A stretch of DNA of 64,000 bases from Desulfuribacillus stibiiarsenatis (GTDB taxonomy: Bacteria > Bacillota > Bacilli > Desulfuribacillales > Desulfuribacillaceae): assembly GCF_001742305.1 (NCBI RefSeq), contig NZ_MJAT01000001.1:62001-126000 (forward strand), given 5' to 3'. The stretch's first letter is position 1. Each line of letters opens with the position of its first letter. Shown here in pieces: positions 1 through 8,810 of the stretch. The notes beneath the pieces are model-generated. The model saw nothing but the letters and a program-made list of their open reading frames with translations, was not told the DNA's origin and made no database searches. Made by a program: the position numbers and the translations under genes.

Positions 1-1
1 T

Positions 2-274
2 ATTATCCAATGCATAAATCGTGACATTAAAGTCCATTTGCTATCTAAGCATAGAGGAGAAATTATAAGTTATCTTGAACGGTATAGAATTAAGCAATTA
101 TTCGATACTATTACTAGGATTGATGACACAGATGAGAAACATAGATTTATAAATCAACGGGATGCAATCTTTATTGACGATTCTTATCAGGAAAGAATAA
201 GTGTTAGTCAGCGCCTAAAAATTCCAACTTTCGATATTAATTCAATTGAATCACTTATAGATTGGAGAGTTTAA
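2..274 (+). CDS. C-terminal fragment of a HAD-like protein (5' truncated)
   Basis: The frame is open to the first base of the window, so this is the last ~90 residues of a longer protein. The tail holds an FIDDS motif about 30 residues before the end, followed by an RISVSQRLKIPTFD-type segment. I associate this layout (acidic FIDDS motif, then a helix and IPTFD) with HAD-like phosphatase domains in sugar or surface glycan loci, sometimes attached to ATP-grasp enzymes. The stop lies four bases before the next gene, so it belongs to the same operon. A TTG at position 38 could be read as a start, but the coding frame clearly continues upstream. The substrate cannot be determined from this fragment. 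Confidence 0.6.
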   Translation: MIQCINRDIKVHLLSKHRGEIISYLERYRIKQLFDTITRIDDTDEKHRFINQRDAIFIDDSYQERISVSQRLKIPTFDINSIESLIDWRV

Positions 275-278
275 GTAT

Positions 279-815
279 ATGAATGTAAGTGAAATCGATA
301 AGCTACATTTACAAATTATTAGAAAAAATGTAGAGGACTTTCTCTTTCAATGTGCTTCTTCGTATGATATGTGCGATACACAACTATTAGAAATCGCACC
401 CCAAATCCATGAAGGGGCTAAAGCTTTCTTTACAAAAACAACAATTTCAACTTTGGATATAGATTCTAGTTCTGGTGCGGATTTTATTGCTGACATATGT
501 CAAGATAACTCTGCAATTATCTCGGCAGAGTCATTTGATTATATAGTTTGTACTGAAGTTTTAGAACACACATTAAATCCATTTTGCGCAGTTGATGAAA
601 TCTATAGAATTCTTAGAAAAAACGGAAAAGCATTTATTACCGTACCTTTTAATTTTCGTATTCATGGACCCCTCCCAGACTGCTGGAGATTTACAGAGTA
701 TGGGTTGAAGGAGTTGTTTAAGAAATTTAAGATTCTTGCTCTTGAGAAAATCGATACAACTGATCGAGACCTGATGCCTATACAATATACTTTAATCGTT
801 GAGAAGGGGGACTAG
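279..815 (+). CDS. Class I SAM-dependent methyltransferase
   Basis: A 178-residue protein with the core of a Methyltransf_11-type fold. An acidic strand-2 end (TLDID, residues 58-62) is followed by a DYIVCTEVLEH motif IV/post-II region (EVLEH at 93-97) and an ITVPF strand before the C-terminal part. Motif I is degenerate (LLEIAPQIHEG, 36-46), which is common in small glycan or lipid methyltransferases. It sits two bases upstream of a radical SAM gene and four after the HAD-type fragment, so it is co-transcribed. By context it probably methylates a sugar or a glycan-linked substituent, but nothing in the sequence fixes the substrate. Confidence 0.8.
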   Translation: MNVSEIDKLHLQIIRKNVEDFLFQCASSYDMCDTQLLEIAPQIHEGAKAFFTKTTISTLDIDSSSGADFIADICQDNSAIISAESFDYIVCTEVLEHTLNPFCAVDEIYRILRKNGKAFITVPFNFRIHGPLPDCWRFTEYGLKELFKKFKILALEKIDTTDRDLMPIQYTLIVEKGD

Positions 816-817
816 CA

Positions 818-1846
818 ATGAAATTATCTTTTGCCGAAAAGAATAGTACTCGTATGGACTTGAAAACCATTGTACCTCTAAATATGCCATTAGGAATCTG
901 CATTGAACCAACAAATGTATGCAACTTCAAATGCAAAATGTGCCCTGTAAGCTTTAATGATTTTTATGATATCAATGGTGGTAGAAATTTTATAGACTTT
1001 GAACTGTACAAAAAAATCATACAAGACGTATTAGAAATGGGAAGGCTAAATAACCTTAACTTATATGGGGATGGAGAACCTTTTTTAAATAAGAATTTAA
1101 TTGAAATGATTCGTTATGCTAAGGGAAAAGATGTATCGAATAATATTACAGTAACATCTAATGGCTATTTACTAAACGAAAAGCTTGCAGAAGAGACTGT
1201 CAAAAGTGGGCTAGATTATATTCGTTTTTCAATATATGGTTTTAATGATGAGGAATTTAAGTCGATTACACAGACTAAAAACGATAGTAACGTCATTTTG
1301 AATAATATAAAAAGACTTCGAGAATTAAGAGATGAGCATAATTCTAACTTGCATATCTATGTGAAAACTATTTTACCGCAAGACCAAAAGAATCTTGAGC
1401 AAGATTTTATACGAACGTTTACAAATATAGCTGATGAAATCGGAATCGAGCATCCTATGAACTGGAATGGGTATGACAATAGAAAGTTAATCTCGAATAT
1501 TGACGAAAATTGTTCCACAGACGAAACTATGATTCAGGGCTATTATAAAGAAAAAAATAAAGGCGGATATAAGAAAGTATGTACAACGCCTTTTACTAGC
1601 CTAAACATTAAATCAAACGGCGATGTAGTAATATGCATTGTTGATTGGAATAAAGGGACTAAAGTAGGGAATATCAAGGAAAGCTCTCTGAGTGAGATAT
1701 GGAATGGCGATACTTTAAGGGAATTTCGAAAAATGCATTTAATAGGACAAAAGCATGAAAATGAATCATGCATGAACTGTAAGCACATGTATAGTAATCC
1801 TGATAACATAGACGAAATCTCGGACATTCTCATGAGTAAAATATAG
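818..1846 (+). CDS. Radical SAM protein with SPASM domain
   Basis: A 342-residue enzyme. The radical SAM cluster motif is CNFKCKMC (Cys35, Cys39, Cys42), which ligates the 4Fe-4S cluster that cleaves S-adenosylmethionine. A GDGEP-like segment around residue 85 fits the GGE-type SAM-binding motif. The C-terminal ~80 residues form a SPASM-like auxiliary cluster domain, with the order CTTPF, NGDVVICIVDW, GNIKESSLSEIWNG and CMNC. SPASM enzymes modify peptides, proteins or sugars. The ATG has a GGGGG-rich ribosome site overlapping the end of the upstream methyltransferase. Flanked by two methyltransferases, it may carry out a sugar or protein side-chain modification in this glycosylation operon; the exact reaction is unknown. 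Confidence 0.88.
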   Translation: MKLSFAEKNSTRMDLKTIVPLNMPLGICIEPTNVCNFKCKMCPVSFNDFYDINGGRNFIDFELYKKIIQDVLEMGRLNNLNLYGDGEPFLNKNLIEMIRYAKGKDVSNNITVTSNGYLLNEKLAEETVKSGLDYIRFSIYGFNDEEFKSITQTKNDSNVILNNIKRLRELRDEHNSNLHIYVKTILPQDQKNLEQDFIRTFTNIADEIGIEHPMNWNGYDNRKLISNIDENCSTDETMIQGYYKEKNKGGYKKVCTTPFTSLNIKSNGDVVICIVDWNKGTKVGNIKESSLSEIWNGDTLREFRKMHLIGQKHENESCMNCKHMYSNPDNIDEISDILMSKI

Positions 1847-1861
1847 AGGGACGTGCTGCTG

Positions 1862-2635
1862 ATGGAAAAAACTAATACAATACATGAGATGGCTTTTTTG
1901 GAAGAAACGAGTAAAACTTATCGAGATTCTCTACAAAGTGATACGATTAGGAGGCTTGCTATTCAAACATTTCTTCCCTATTTAAATGGTGGTGTAGCGT
2001 TAGAGTTAGGCTGTTCTGATGGACTAGCTACTAATATGATTGCTTCGAAAGTAGATCAGCTTGATGTTATAGATGGTAGTAAATATTTTATTGAAAAGGC
2101 AAAAAACAATCTAGAGCAAGATAACGTGTACTTCTATTATTCTTTATTCGAAGAGTTCCAACAAAAAAACAAACAAAAATACGATTACATATTTGCTTCC
2201 TACGTTTTAGAACATGTTATGAATGTGGAAGAAATATTTCATATGATGAGAAGTAATCTTAAAGATGATGGATTATTATTTATAACGGTGCCAAATAGTA
2301 GGGCTCTTTCTAGACAATTAGCTCTTCACATGGGTCTCTTAGATGATTTGAAAATCCTGACAGCAAATGACACTTTACATGGTCATAGGCGTGTGTACGA
2401 TAGAGTCACTTTAAATAAAGAAATAGAGAAATTTGGTTTTATTAGTATATCTCAAGGCGGAATTATGTTGAAAATATTAGCCGATTTCCAGATGGATGAG
2501 TTAATGGGAAAAGGAATCTTATTAGAAGAACATATTCAAGGTTTATATAAATTAGGCCTAGAGTATCCTGATTTATGTGGTTCTTTGTTTTCTGTGTGTA
2601 AGAAAGCTCGCGATTGTAATCATTCGTCAATATGA
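1862..2635 (+). CDS. Class I SAM-dependent methyltransferase
   Basis: A 257-residue protein with a clear SAM-binding motif I (ELGCSDG, residues 48-54), an acidic end of strand 2 (DVIDGS) and motif IV/VI of the FASYVLEH type, then LLFITVPN. This is the Methyltransf_11/23 arrangement. I chose ATG 1862 because GAGGG at 1846-1850 lies 11 bases upstream; an in-frame GTG at 1853 would be only two bases from that site. It follows the radical SAM gene directly. It may act on the same product as the methyltransferase at 279-815, but the two proteins differ in length and in the first motif. Confidence 0.82.
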   Translation: MEKTNTIHEMAFLEETSKTYRDSLQSDTIRRLAIQTFLPYLNGGVALELGCSDGLATNMIASKVDQLDVIDGSKYFIEKAKNNLEQDNVYFYYSLFEEFQQKNKQKYDYIFASYVLEHVMNVEEIFHMMRSNLKDDGLLFITVPNSRALSRQLALHMGLLDDLKILTANDTLHGHRRVYDRVTLNKEIEKFGFISISQGGIMLKILADFQMDELMGKGILLEEHIQGLYKLGLEYPDLCGSLFSVCKKARDCNHSSI

Positions 2636-2685
2636 GTTAGATCATTCAGTCCTATAGACAAATTGATTATAGAATAGGTGATACA

Positions 2686-4611
2686 ATGAGGATTTTCATG
2701 AAAACATTTGAAGGTAAAAAAATAGGAATATTCGGAACGGGGTCAGCTGCTAAGTGTATTACAGAGAAAATGGCTAACTCTGTTTCATTTTATATAGATA
2801 ATAACCCATACAAGTGGAATGAAGATTTCATGGGGAAACAGATTAAGTCACCGAAAGATTTATTATCTGAGGAAAAAAATAATCTTATTATTATTGTAGC
2901 TAGTATGCACTACGAAGAAATTTGTCAGCAGCTTTATGGTTATGGGTTTCAAGAGAATATTAATGTATTTAATATGAATATATTCGTAAACCCCTTAAAT
3001 CTACCGTTTGAAGCTATTGTTAGAGAAGAATATGAATTGCTTTTAGAAAAAGTGAAAACATATCTACATTCGTCTTTAAGAAACGATGTGGATCAATTTA
3101 TCGTCGGATATGAAAATTTAATACCATTAGATGAAAGGGTTGTTCTAATAAAAAACTTTCTTGACAATGGGTATGATTTTTTAGATTCCCATTTATATTT
3201 ATTAAAAGACATTCTTCCGAAGTATGATGTATACTTTGACTATTATCTTGCGTTAAAGTTTGAAAAAGAAAAGTCTTTTAGTGATGCATTAAGCTTATAT
3301 GAAAAAATATTAGCTTCAGGATTAAATCCAAGTATTAAAGAAAAGACGATTGAACATATAACACATATTTATAATCACAAAATAAGCCAATCACAGAGGT
3401 CAATACAAAAGCAACAAATGGAAGCGACATCAGGGAATTACTATGTCCATTTAATGCAAGATAGTATATATAGCGATAAATTCATTGAGTATATTAAAGA
3501 AAAACACAATTTTGACAAGCATAAATTTCTAATAATAAGTTATAAAAAGAATATCCAATATGTACATGAAAAAAATCTTAAAGAGGATAATGTATATACT
3601 TTTGATAGTAATACATTATCTTTTGTTACTGGTTCTGAGTTGTTTCTAAAACTTATTTTGGAAAGTAAGAAAGTATTAATTCATTCCTTAACTGATCTAA
3701 TCTGTTGGTGTATATGTCGTTATAATATAGATTATACAAATCTTAATTGGATAATATGGGGCGCAGATTTATATTCATATATTGATGTCAATATCTACAC
3801 GAAACTTACTGAGAATTGTTTGGAAGAACTTGACTTACTTCCACCAAGTGGGAATAATAGCTTGACAAATGAACAATTGCTTTATCGAAAAGGGGCAATC
3901 AGACGCTTAGACAATATCCTGACATGGAATCAAGGGGATTATGATTTAGTGCGAAAGCATTTTTTCACAACAGCAAAATTGAAACATTTCTACTACCCGC
4001 TCCCGGTTGACCATGATAGTACAGACCTAACAAATACTGAGAAAAAGTGCAAATTGAATCTTAAAGATAAATTTAAGTATGTATTACTGCTGGGTAATTC
4101 AGCGTCACCTAATAACAATCATCTAGATATAATATATTTTCTAGGAGAACTTAGTAGCAAGAACTTTTGCGTGGTGGCGCCTCTATCGTACGGTGGTCCT
4201 CAACAATATGTAAATAAAATAATTGATGAGGGAAGGAAAATTCTTGGGGATCGTTTTATTCCTATTACGGAATTCTTAGACCCAACAGACTATCGTGATA
4301 TTCTAAACCAAATTGATGTTTCTATTATGAATCATAAACGGCAGGCAGGTGTTGGGAATGTCATATCATTGTTAATTCTGGGAAAAAAAGTATTTATGAA
4401 TTCTGAAATTACTACGTTTTCAGTATTCAAGAATCATGGGATAGCATTATGTAGTATTCAGGAACTCTTTGCTTGCAACAATATTGACGAAATAATATCA
4501 ATGGATGAATATTACAAAGAAAAAAATATAGAAAACCTTAAGCAATTCTATAATGAAACAAAATTGGATTATTCTCTTCAAATGTTATTTGATGACACAG
4601 AAAGCTTATAG
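2686..4611 (+). CDS. Rossmann-like module fused to GT56 (WecF-like) glycosyltransferase
   Basis: A 641-residue two-part protein. Residues 8-105 form a Rossmann-like module: IGIFGTGSAAK, FYIDNNPYKW, then a hydrophobic LIIIVAS strand. Residues ~110-245 are helical and may hold one TPR-like hairpin. From ~250 the protein matches the fucosaminyltransferase family Glyco_transf_56. It shows WGADLY at 358-363, LLGNS at 468-472 and QAGVGN at 553-558, the same landmarks as E. coli WecF (WGADLY, LVGNS, QQGIGT). WecF adds 4-acetamido-4,6-dideoxygalactose to a lipid-linked acceptor; here donor and acceptor are unknown. A ribosome site AGGTG lies at 2675-2679. The same module recurs in the next four genes. 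Confidence 0.82.
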   Translation: MRIFMKTFEGKKIGIFGTGSAAKCITEKMANSVSFYIDNNPYKWNEDFMGKQIKSPKDLLSEEKNNLIIIVASMHYEEICQQLYGYGFQENINVFNMNIFVNPLNLPFEAIVREEYELLLEKVKTYLHSSLRNDVDQFIVGYENLIPLDERVVLIKNFLDNGYDFLDSHLYLLKDILPKYDVYFDYYLALKFEKEKSFSDALSLYEKILASGLNPSIKEKTIEHITHIYNHKISQSQRSIQKQQMEATSGNYYVHLMQDSIYSDKFIEYIKEKHNFDKHKFLIISYKKNIQYVHEKNLKEDNVYTFDSNTLSFVTGSELFLKLILESKKVLIHSLTDLICWCICRYNIDYTNLNWIIWGADLYSYIDVNIYTKLTENCLEELDLLPPSGNNSLTNEQLLYRKGAIRRLDNILTWNQGDYDLVRKHFFTTAKLKHFYYPLPVDHDSTDLTNTEKKCKLNLKDKFKYVLLLGNSASPNNNHLDIIYFLGELSSKNFCVVAPLSYGGPQQYVNKIIDEGRKILGDRFIPITEFLDPTDYRDILNQIDVSIMNHKRQAGVGNVISLLILGKKVFMNSEITTFSVFKNHGIALCSIQELFACNNIDEIISMDEYYKEKNIENLKQFYNETKLDYSLQMLFDDTESL

Positions 4612-4649
4612 CATGGGTGATTATATAAAAAACTAAGGTGTGAAATCAA

Positions 4650-6644
4650 TTGCAGATTCGGGAAAAAGCTATCCTATTTGGCGCATCTACTTTGGGAGTA
4701 TTAGTTTTTAATGAGTTACAAAAAGATTTAGATATTTTATTCTTTTGTGATAATGAAAGAAAGAAAAGTGGTTCTAGACTATGTAATATTCCAGTTGTTT
4801 CACCTGATGTATTGCTAGATGAAAATTTAATGTATGACTATATCATTATTAGTAGTAGCTACATTCATGAGATCCAAAAGCAATTAGATAACATGGGGCT
4901 GTCCCATAAAGTGCGTTTTTTGGTGAATGTGAATGGAATTGATTACAACATGAATGATGATAATATATCTAAACTTAGGGTTATTGAATTTAATTTCACA
5001 GTAATAGATTCAGAACGAGATAGTACTTCTAAGGTTGATTGTCCAGAGGATTTAATAGTAGATGACCATGTTTATGTAGATCCAAGATGGGAACCCGTTC
5101 GTTATACAAGCTGGGATGAAGTTTGGCCTCAAGACCCGTTTTTAAATAATACTTGGAAATTAAGACTGCATATATTAGAACCAATAAAATATCTATTGAA
5201 TGCTTATGAGATTACAAGAAAAGACATATACCTACTAAAAGCTAAGACAATCATCGAAAGTTGGATGAAAGAAAATATAATTATAATCAATTCAAAGAAT
5301 TATTTTCTAAGCAAAAGTTATTGGGCATGGAATGATCACGCAGCAGCAGATCGGATTATATATCTAATGGAATGGTTATTTCATTTCATGAAATATGACA
5401 ATGATAAAAGTTTTTTGAAACTACTTTATAAGTCAATAATGCTGCATGGCTACTTTCTAGCTGATAAAAATAATTATTCATACTATAATCATGGGATAAT
5501 GCAAGATCGATCGTTACTTCTAATTTCAACAGTTTTCGATACTGAAGAAATATCCAATCAATGGAGAGAGTGCGCCGTCGAACGAGTTGTCGAAAGACTT
5601 GAAAAAGATGTCTCGATAAACGGCGTTTATAAAGAACACAGTACATATTATCATTATTTTGCATGGAAGCTGTTTAAAGAAATTTTATCTTTTAGTGAAA
5701 GTAATCGGATACCATATATCACCTCTTTTAAAAAGAGGGTTGATCTTATGACTAGATATTTAAAGCATATTTTAAGAAATAACGGTACGTTGCCCCAAAT
5801 TGGGGACTCAAATAGTTTTAAAATAGATCAATACATAGAATGTATTGAACCGATGAAAGAAAGTGTATTTAGTTGCCAGGATGCTGGTGTTATTGTGGTA
5901 AAAAACCAAGCAGATCAGTTATTATTTCAGGCTGGATTCCACTCTTTAATACATAAACACGCAGATGATTGTTCCTTTGTGTTTAGTAAAGGAGATATAG
6001 ATATTTTTGTCGATTCTGGCATGTATAACTATGAAGAAAGAAATGTGTATAGAAAATATGTCAGGAGCACATATGCTCATAATACGGTCACGGTCGATAA
6101 TAAAAGTTACGAAATTTCACAATCTAACGTTGGCAAATCTGAAATTTTAGATTTTGCAGAAAAAGATAACATTATTTTTATGCGGGGTAAACACACCTTA
6201 TATGAAGGGGTAGTTTATTATAGGAGTATATTTTATTTTAAGGAGTATTCCTCTCTATACATTTTAGATGAAATGTTTTCTTGCGAGCAACATGAATATA
6301 GGCAAATCTTTAATCTAGGTGAAAACGTTCATATTATCTCATTGAATAGTCAAAAATGTCTTATGAATGTAGACAATAAATACGTAGTAGAAATCATCCA
6401 ATTAAATGCAGTTACTTCTTGCAAGGAATATAAAGGGAATGATGATCCATTACGTGGCTGGATATCAAGAAAATATAATCAGATTACGCCCACTAATTCT
6501 ATAGATTTTATTAATTATTCAAATAATGGTAGTTTCTCCACTATTATAAATACCGATGTAACTGGGATAAAACTAGTAAGTAGAAATGGAGATAAGATTC
6601 TATTTACTTTTAATAATAATGTAGAAATCATGTATTCATTATAA
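4650..6644 (+). CDS. Rossmann-like module fused to heparinase II/III-family protein
   Basis: A 664-residue protein starting at TTG, with AAGGTG nine bases upstream. Residues ~3-95 repeat the Rossmann-like module (ILFGASTLG, FFCDNERKK, DYIIISSSY). The rest resembles the heparinase II/III or alginate-lyase family: an alpha-toroid (~150-400, with WAWNDHAAADR and NHGIMQDR) followed by a beta-rich C-terminal domain with HADD at 437-440 and AHNT at 476-479, both typical of these lyases. No signal peptide is visible, so the protein is probably cytoplasmic. Such genes occur beside glycosyltransferases in surface glycan loci. Lyase activity is inferred from the fold only; a synthetic or proofreading role is possible. 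Confidence 0.8.
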   Translation: MQIREKAILFGASTLGVLVFNELQKDLDILFFCDNERKKSGSRLCNIPVVSPDVLLDENLMYDYIIISSSYIHEIQKQLDNMGLSHKVRFLVNVNGIDYNMNDDNISKLRVIEFNFTVIDSERDSTSKVDCPEDLIVDDHVYVDPRWEPVRYTSWDEVWPQDPFLNNTWKLRLHILEPIKYLLNAYEITRKDIYLLKAKTIIESWMKENIIIINSKNYFLSKSYWAWNDHAAADRIIYLMEWLFHFMKYDNDKSFLKLLYKSIMLHGYFLADKNNYSYYNHGIMQDRSLLLISTVFDTEEISNQWRECAVERVVERLEKDVSINGVYKEHSTYYHYFAWKLFKEILSFSESNRIPYITSFKKRVDLMTRYLKHILRNNGTLPQIGDSNSFKIDQYIECIEPMKESVFSCQDAGVIVVKNQADQLLFQAGFHSLIHKHADDCSFVFSKGDIDIFVDSGMYNYEERNVYRKYVRSTYAHNTVTVDNKSYEISQSNVGKSEILDFAEKDNIIFMRGKHTLYEGVVYYRSIFYFKEYSSLYILDEMFSCEQHEYRQIFNLGENVHIISLNSQKCLMNVDNKYVVEIIQLNAVTSCKEYKGNDDPLRGWISRKYNQITPTNSIDFINYSNNGSFSTIINTDVTGIKLVSRNGDKILFTFNNNVEIMYSL

Positions 6645-6668
6645 ATCGAGAAGAGGTTTGGTTTATAA

Positions 6669-8810
6669 ATGACAAATAAAAGTGGTCTTAAGAAAGTTAA
6701 AGTAGCTTGTATTCTTGATACGTTTAGCTACGAATGTTTCAAATATGAGTGTGATTTGCTGTATTTAATGAAATCAAGTTGGCGAGCCCAGATACAAGAA
6801 TTTCAACCAGATTTTTTATTTGTAGAATCATTTTGGAATGGCATGGATGGAAGTTGGGAAGCAAACATTGTCGACATGAACTACTTGGATAACGAAGTGG
6901 CGAAGTTAATTAGCTATTGTAACGATATGGGAATTAAAACTGTTTTTTGGAATAAAGAAGATCCACCGAATTACTATCGCTTTTTAAATGCAGCTAAATT
7001 ATTTGATTATGTATTTACTACTGACGAAAAATGTATTCCATATTACAAAAGAGATTTAGGGCATGATAATATTTGGTCATTATCCTTTGCTGCTCAACCT
7101 GAAATACACAACCCTATTGGACACAATTATTGTGATAAAGATGGGATTGCTTTCGCTGGATCTTGGTATAATAATAAACACTTTCTAAGACAAATAGAAA
7201 TGAAAACATTGTTAGATGGAGTGTTAGAAGATACGTTAATAATATACGATAGAAATTATAATGAAATCCAACAAACGGATAATTTGAAGTTTCCGAAAGA
7301 ATATCAACTTTATATAGAAAAATCACTAACTTACAGTGAAATGTTACAAGCATATAAAAAGCATAAAGTTTTTTTGAATGTTAATTCTGTCCGAGACAGT
7401 GATTCTATGTTTTCTCGCCGAGTATATGAAATCTTAGCTTCTGGCTCTCATGTGATAAGCACGTATTCTATAGGAATCCTGAATAGATTCAAAGGAATCG
7501 TTCCGATTGTATATTCTGAGAGCGATGTTAAAAAAGCAATAAAAGAAATTCTCCTAGACAAAGATTTTGGGAAAAAGATAAGTATTAGAGGCATAAGAGA
7601 AGTATATAAGCAGCATTTATATAGCCATAGGATGAATGAAATTTTAGAGAGAATTGATGTAGAAAAAAGTGTAATCGAAAGAAATATTTTAGTCGTCGGG
7701 TTTATTAATAGTTATGATGAAGCAGTTACAGTATTTGAAAGCTTTAATCGACAATCATACCCTAATAAAGAATTAATTATATTTAATGTGGGTATTGAAA
7801 ATATAGAGATGGATAGGGTAGTTAAAACAGATAGTTATGAAAAGGTAATACATGATATCGATTTTGACTTTATCTCAATCTTTTCATATAGTTGCTACTA
7901 TGGGGTTAATTTTTTGATAGATTTATTTCATGCTAGCCTAATCGGAAAAACTGAGGTTATTGGTAAAGCTAGCTTCTTTAGTTATTATGACGATGTGCTT
8001 TTCGAAGTGAATCCAGGTCATGAATTCACTTATGAGCATGAGTTTACATTACATCCATTTACTATGCTAGTATCTAATAGATTATCAAAAAAAATACAGT
8101 TTAATACATTGGATATCAAAAATCTCAATGATACGAATAGTTATATATCGTTATTTAAATCTGCTTTGAATGAATCAATTATTTTTAGTTCTGATCAATA
8201 TAGCTTCTTAGATAGGCTAAGTATGACAGGGGCTGAACTAAGTACGATTCATAGCGATTTTAAATTAGATTCTGCAATTCAATACGTCTGTGCGGACGAT
8301 ATAGCTTTTTCTCAAAAGCATATACCAGAGAAAGAATATGTCCAATCACTTATAAAGAAAATATTTTCACAGGATTACCCAGGATTAAATTCTTTATTAA
8401 AAAACGAAGTAGATTGTAGCGATTCTAAGATTGTTATTTATGGCGCTGGCGATCATACGAAAAAAGTTCTTAGAACTATCGACAAACGACAGTTCAATAT
8501 TATAGGTATTGTAGATAAAAATGAAAATCTACGAGGGCAGAAAATTGACTGTATTCAAGTCTATTCATTGGATGAACTAGCTTTGTTAGAGCCACAATAC
8601 ATATATATTTCTTCTAGGGCTTTTGAAGAAGAAATATATAATGAATTAACAAAAAGTATCGGCGAAAAATATAAAATAATTCCTATGTATTTAAAGCACA
8701 CTACATTTGCCGACGATATATACAAGGAACTCTTTTTAGAAGACTTCTCTCCAAGAGCAGTAGGAATTTCAGTCTTTGAAAAATGCAACTTAAATGAAGG
8801 TGATGATTAA
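6669..8810 (+). CDS. CgeB-like glycosyltransferase with GT2-like region and C-terminal Rossmann-like module
   Basis: A 713-residue multidomain protein. Residues ~1-335 look like the CgeB/DUF3880 GT-B group: a WNKEDPP segment, FAGSWYNNKH, then YKKHKVFLNVNS and SRRVYEILASGSHVIST, which is the donor-side nucleotide-sugar region. Residues ~340-560 begin like a GT2 domain (ILVVGFINSYDEAVTVFESFNRQSYPNKE), but I see no clear DXD, so this part may be degenerate. From residue 586 a Rossmann-like module follows (IVIYGAGDHTKK, GIVDKNENLRG, YIYISSRAFEEEI). The stop is immediately followed by the ATG of the next gene. CgeB-like proteins glycosylate spore coats or flagellins in other Bacillota; that role is inferred here. 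Confidence 0.78.
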   Translation: MTNKSGLKKVKVACILDTFSYECFKYECDLLYLMKSSWRAQIQEFQPDFLFVESFWNGMDGSWEANIVDMNYLDNEVAKLISYCNDMGIKTVFWNKEDPPNYYRFLNAAKLFDYVFTTDEKCIPYYKRDLGHDNIWSLSFAAQPEIHNPIGHNYCDKDGIAFAGSWYNNKHFLRQIEMKTLLDGVLEDTLIIYDRNYNEIQQTDNLKFPKEYQLYIEKSLTYSEMLQAYKKHKVFLNVNSVRDSDSMFSRRVYEILASGSHVISTYSIGILNRFKGIVPIVYSESDVKKAIKEILLDKDFGKKISIRGIREVYKQHLYSHRMNEILERIDVEKSVIERNILVVGFINSYDEAVTVFESFNRQSYPNKELIIFNVGIENIEMDRVVKTDSYEKVIHDIDFDFISIFSYSCYYGVNFLIDLFHASLIGKTEVIGKASFFSYYDDVLFEVNPGHEFTYEHEFTLHPFTMLVSNRLSKKIQFNTLDIKNLNDTNSYISLFKSALNESIIFSSDQYSFLDRLSMTGAELSTIHSDFKLDSAIQYVCADDIAFSQKHIPEKEYVQSLIKKIFSQDYPGLNSLLKNEVDCSDSKIVIYGAGDHTKKVLRTIDKRQFNIIGIVDKNENLRGQKIDCIQVYSLDELALLEPQYIYISSRAFEEEIYNELTKSIGEKYKIIPMYLKHTTFADDIYKELFLEDFSPRAVGISVFEKCNLNEGDD

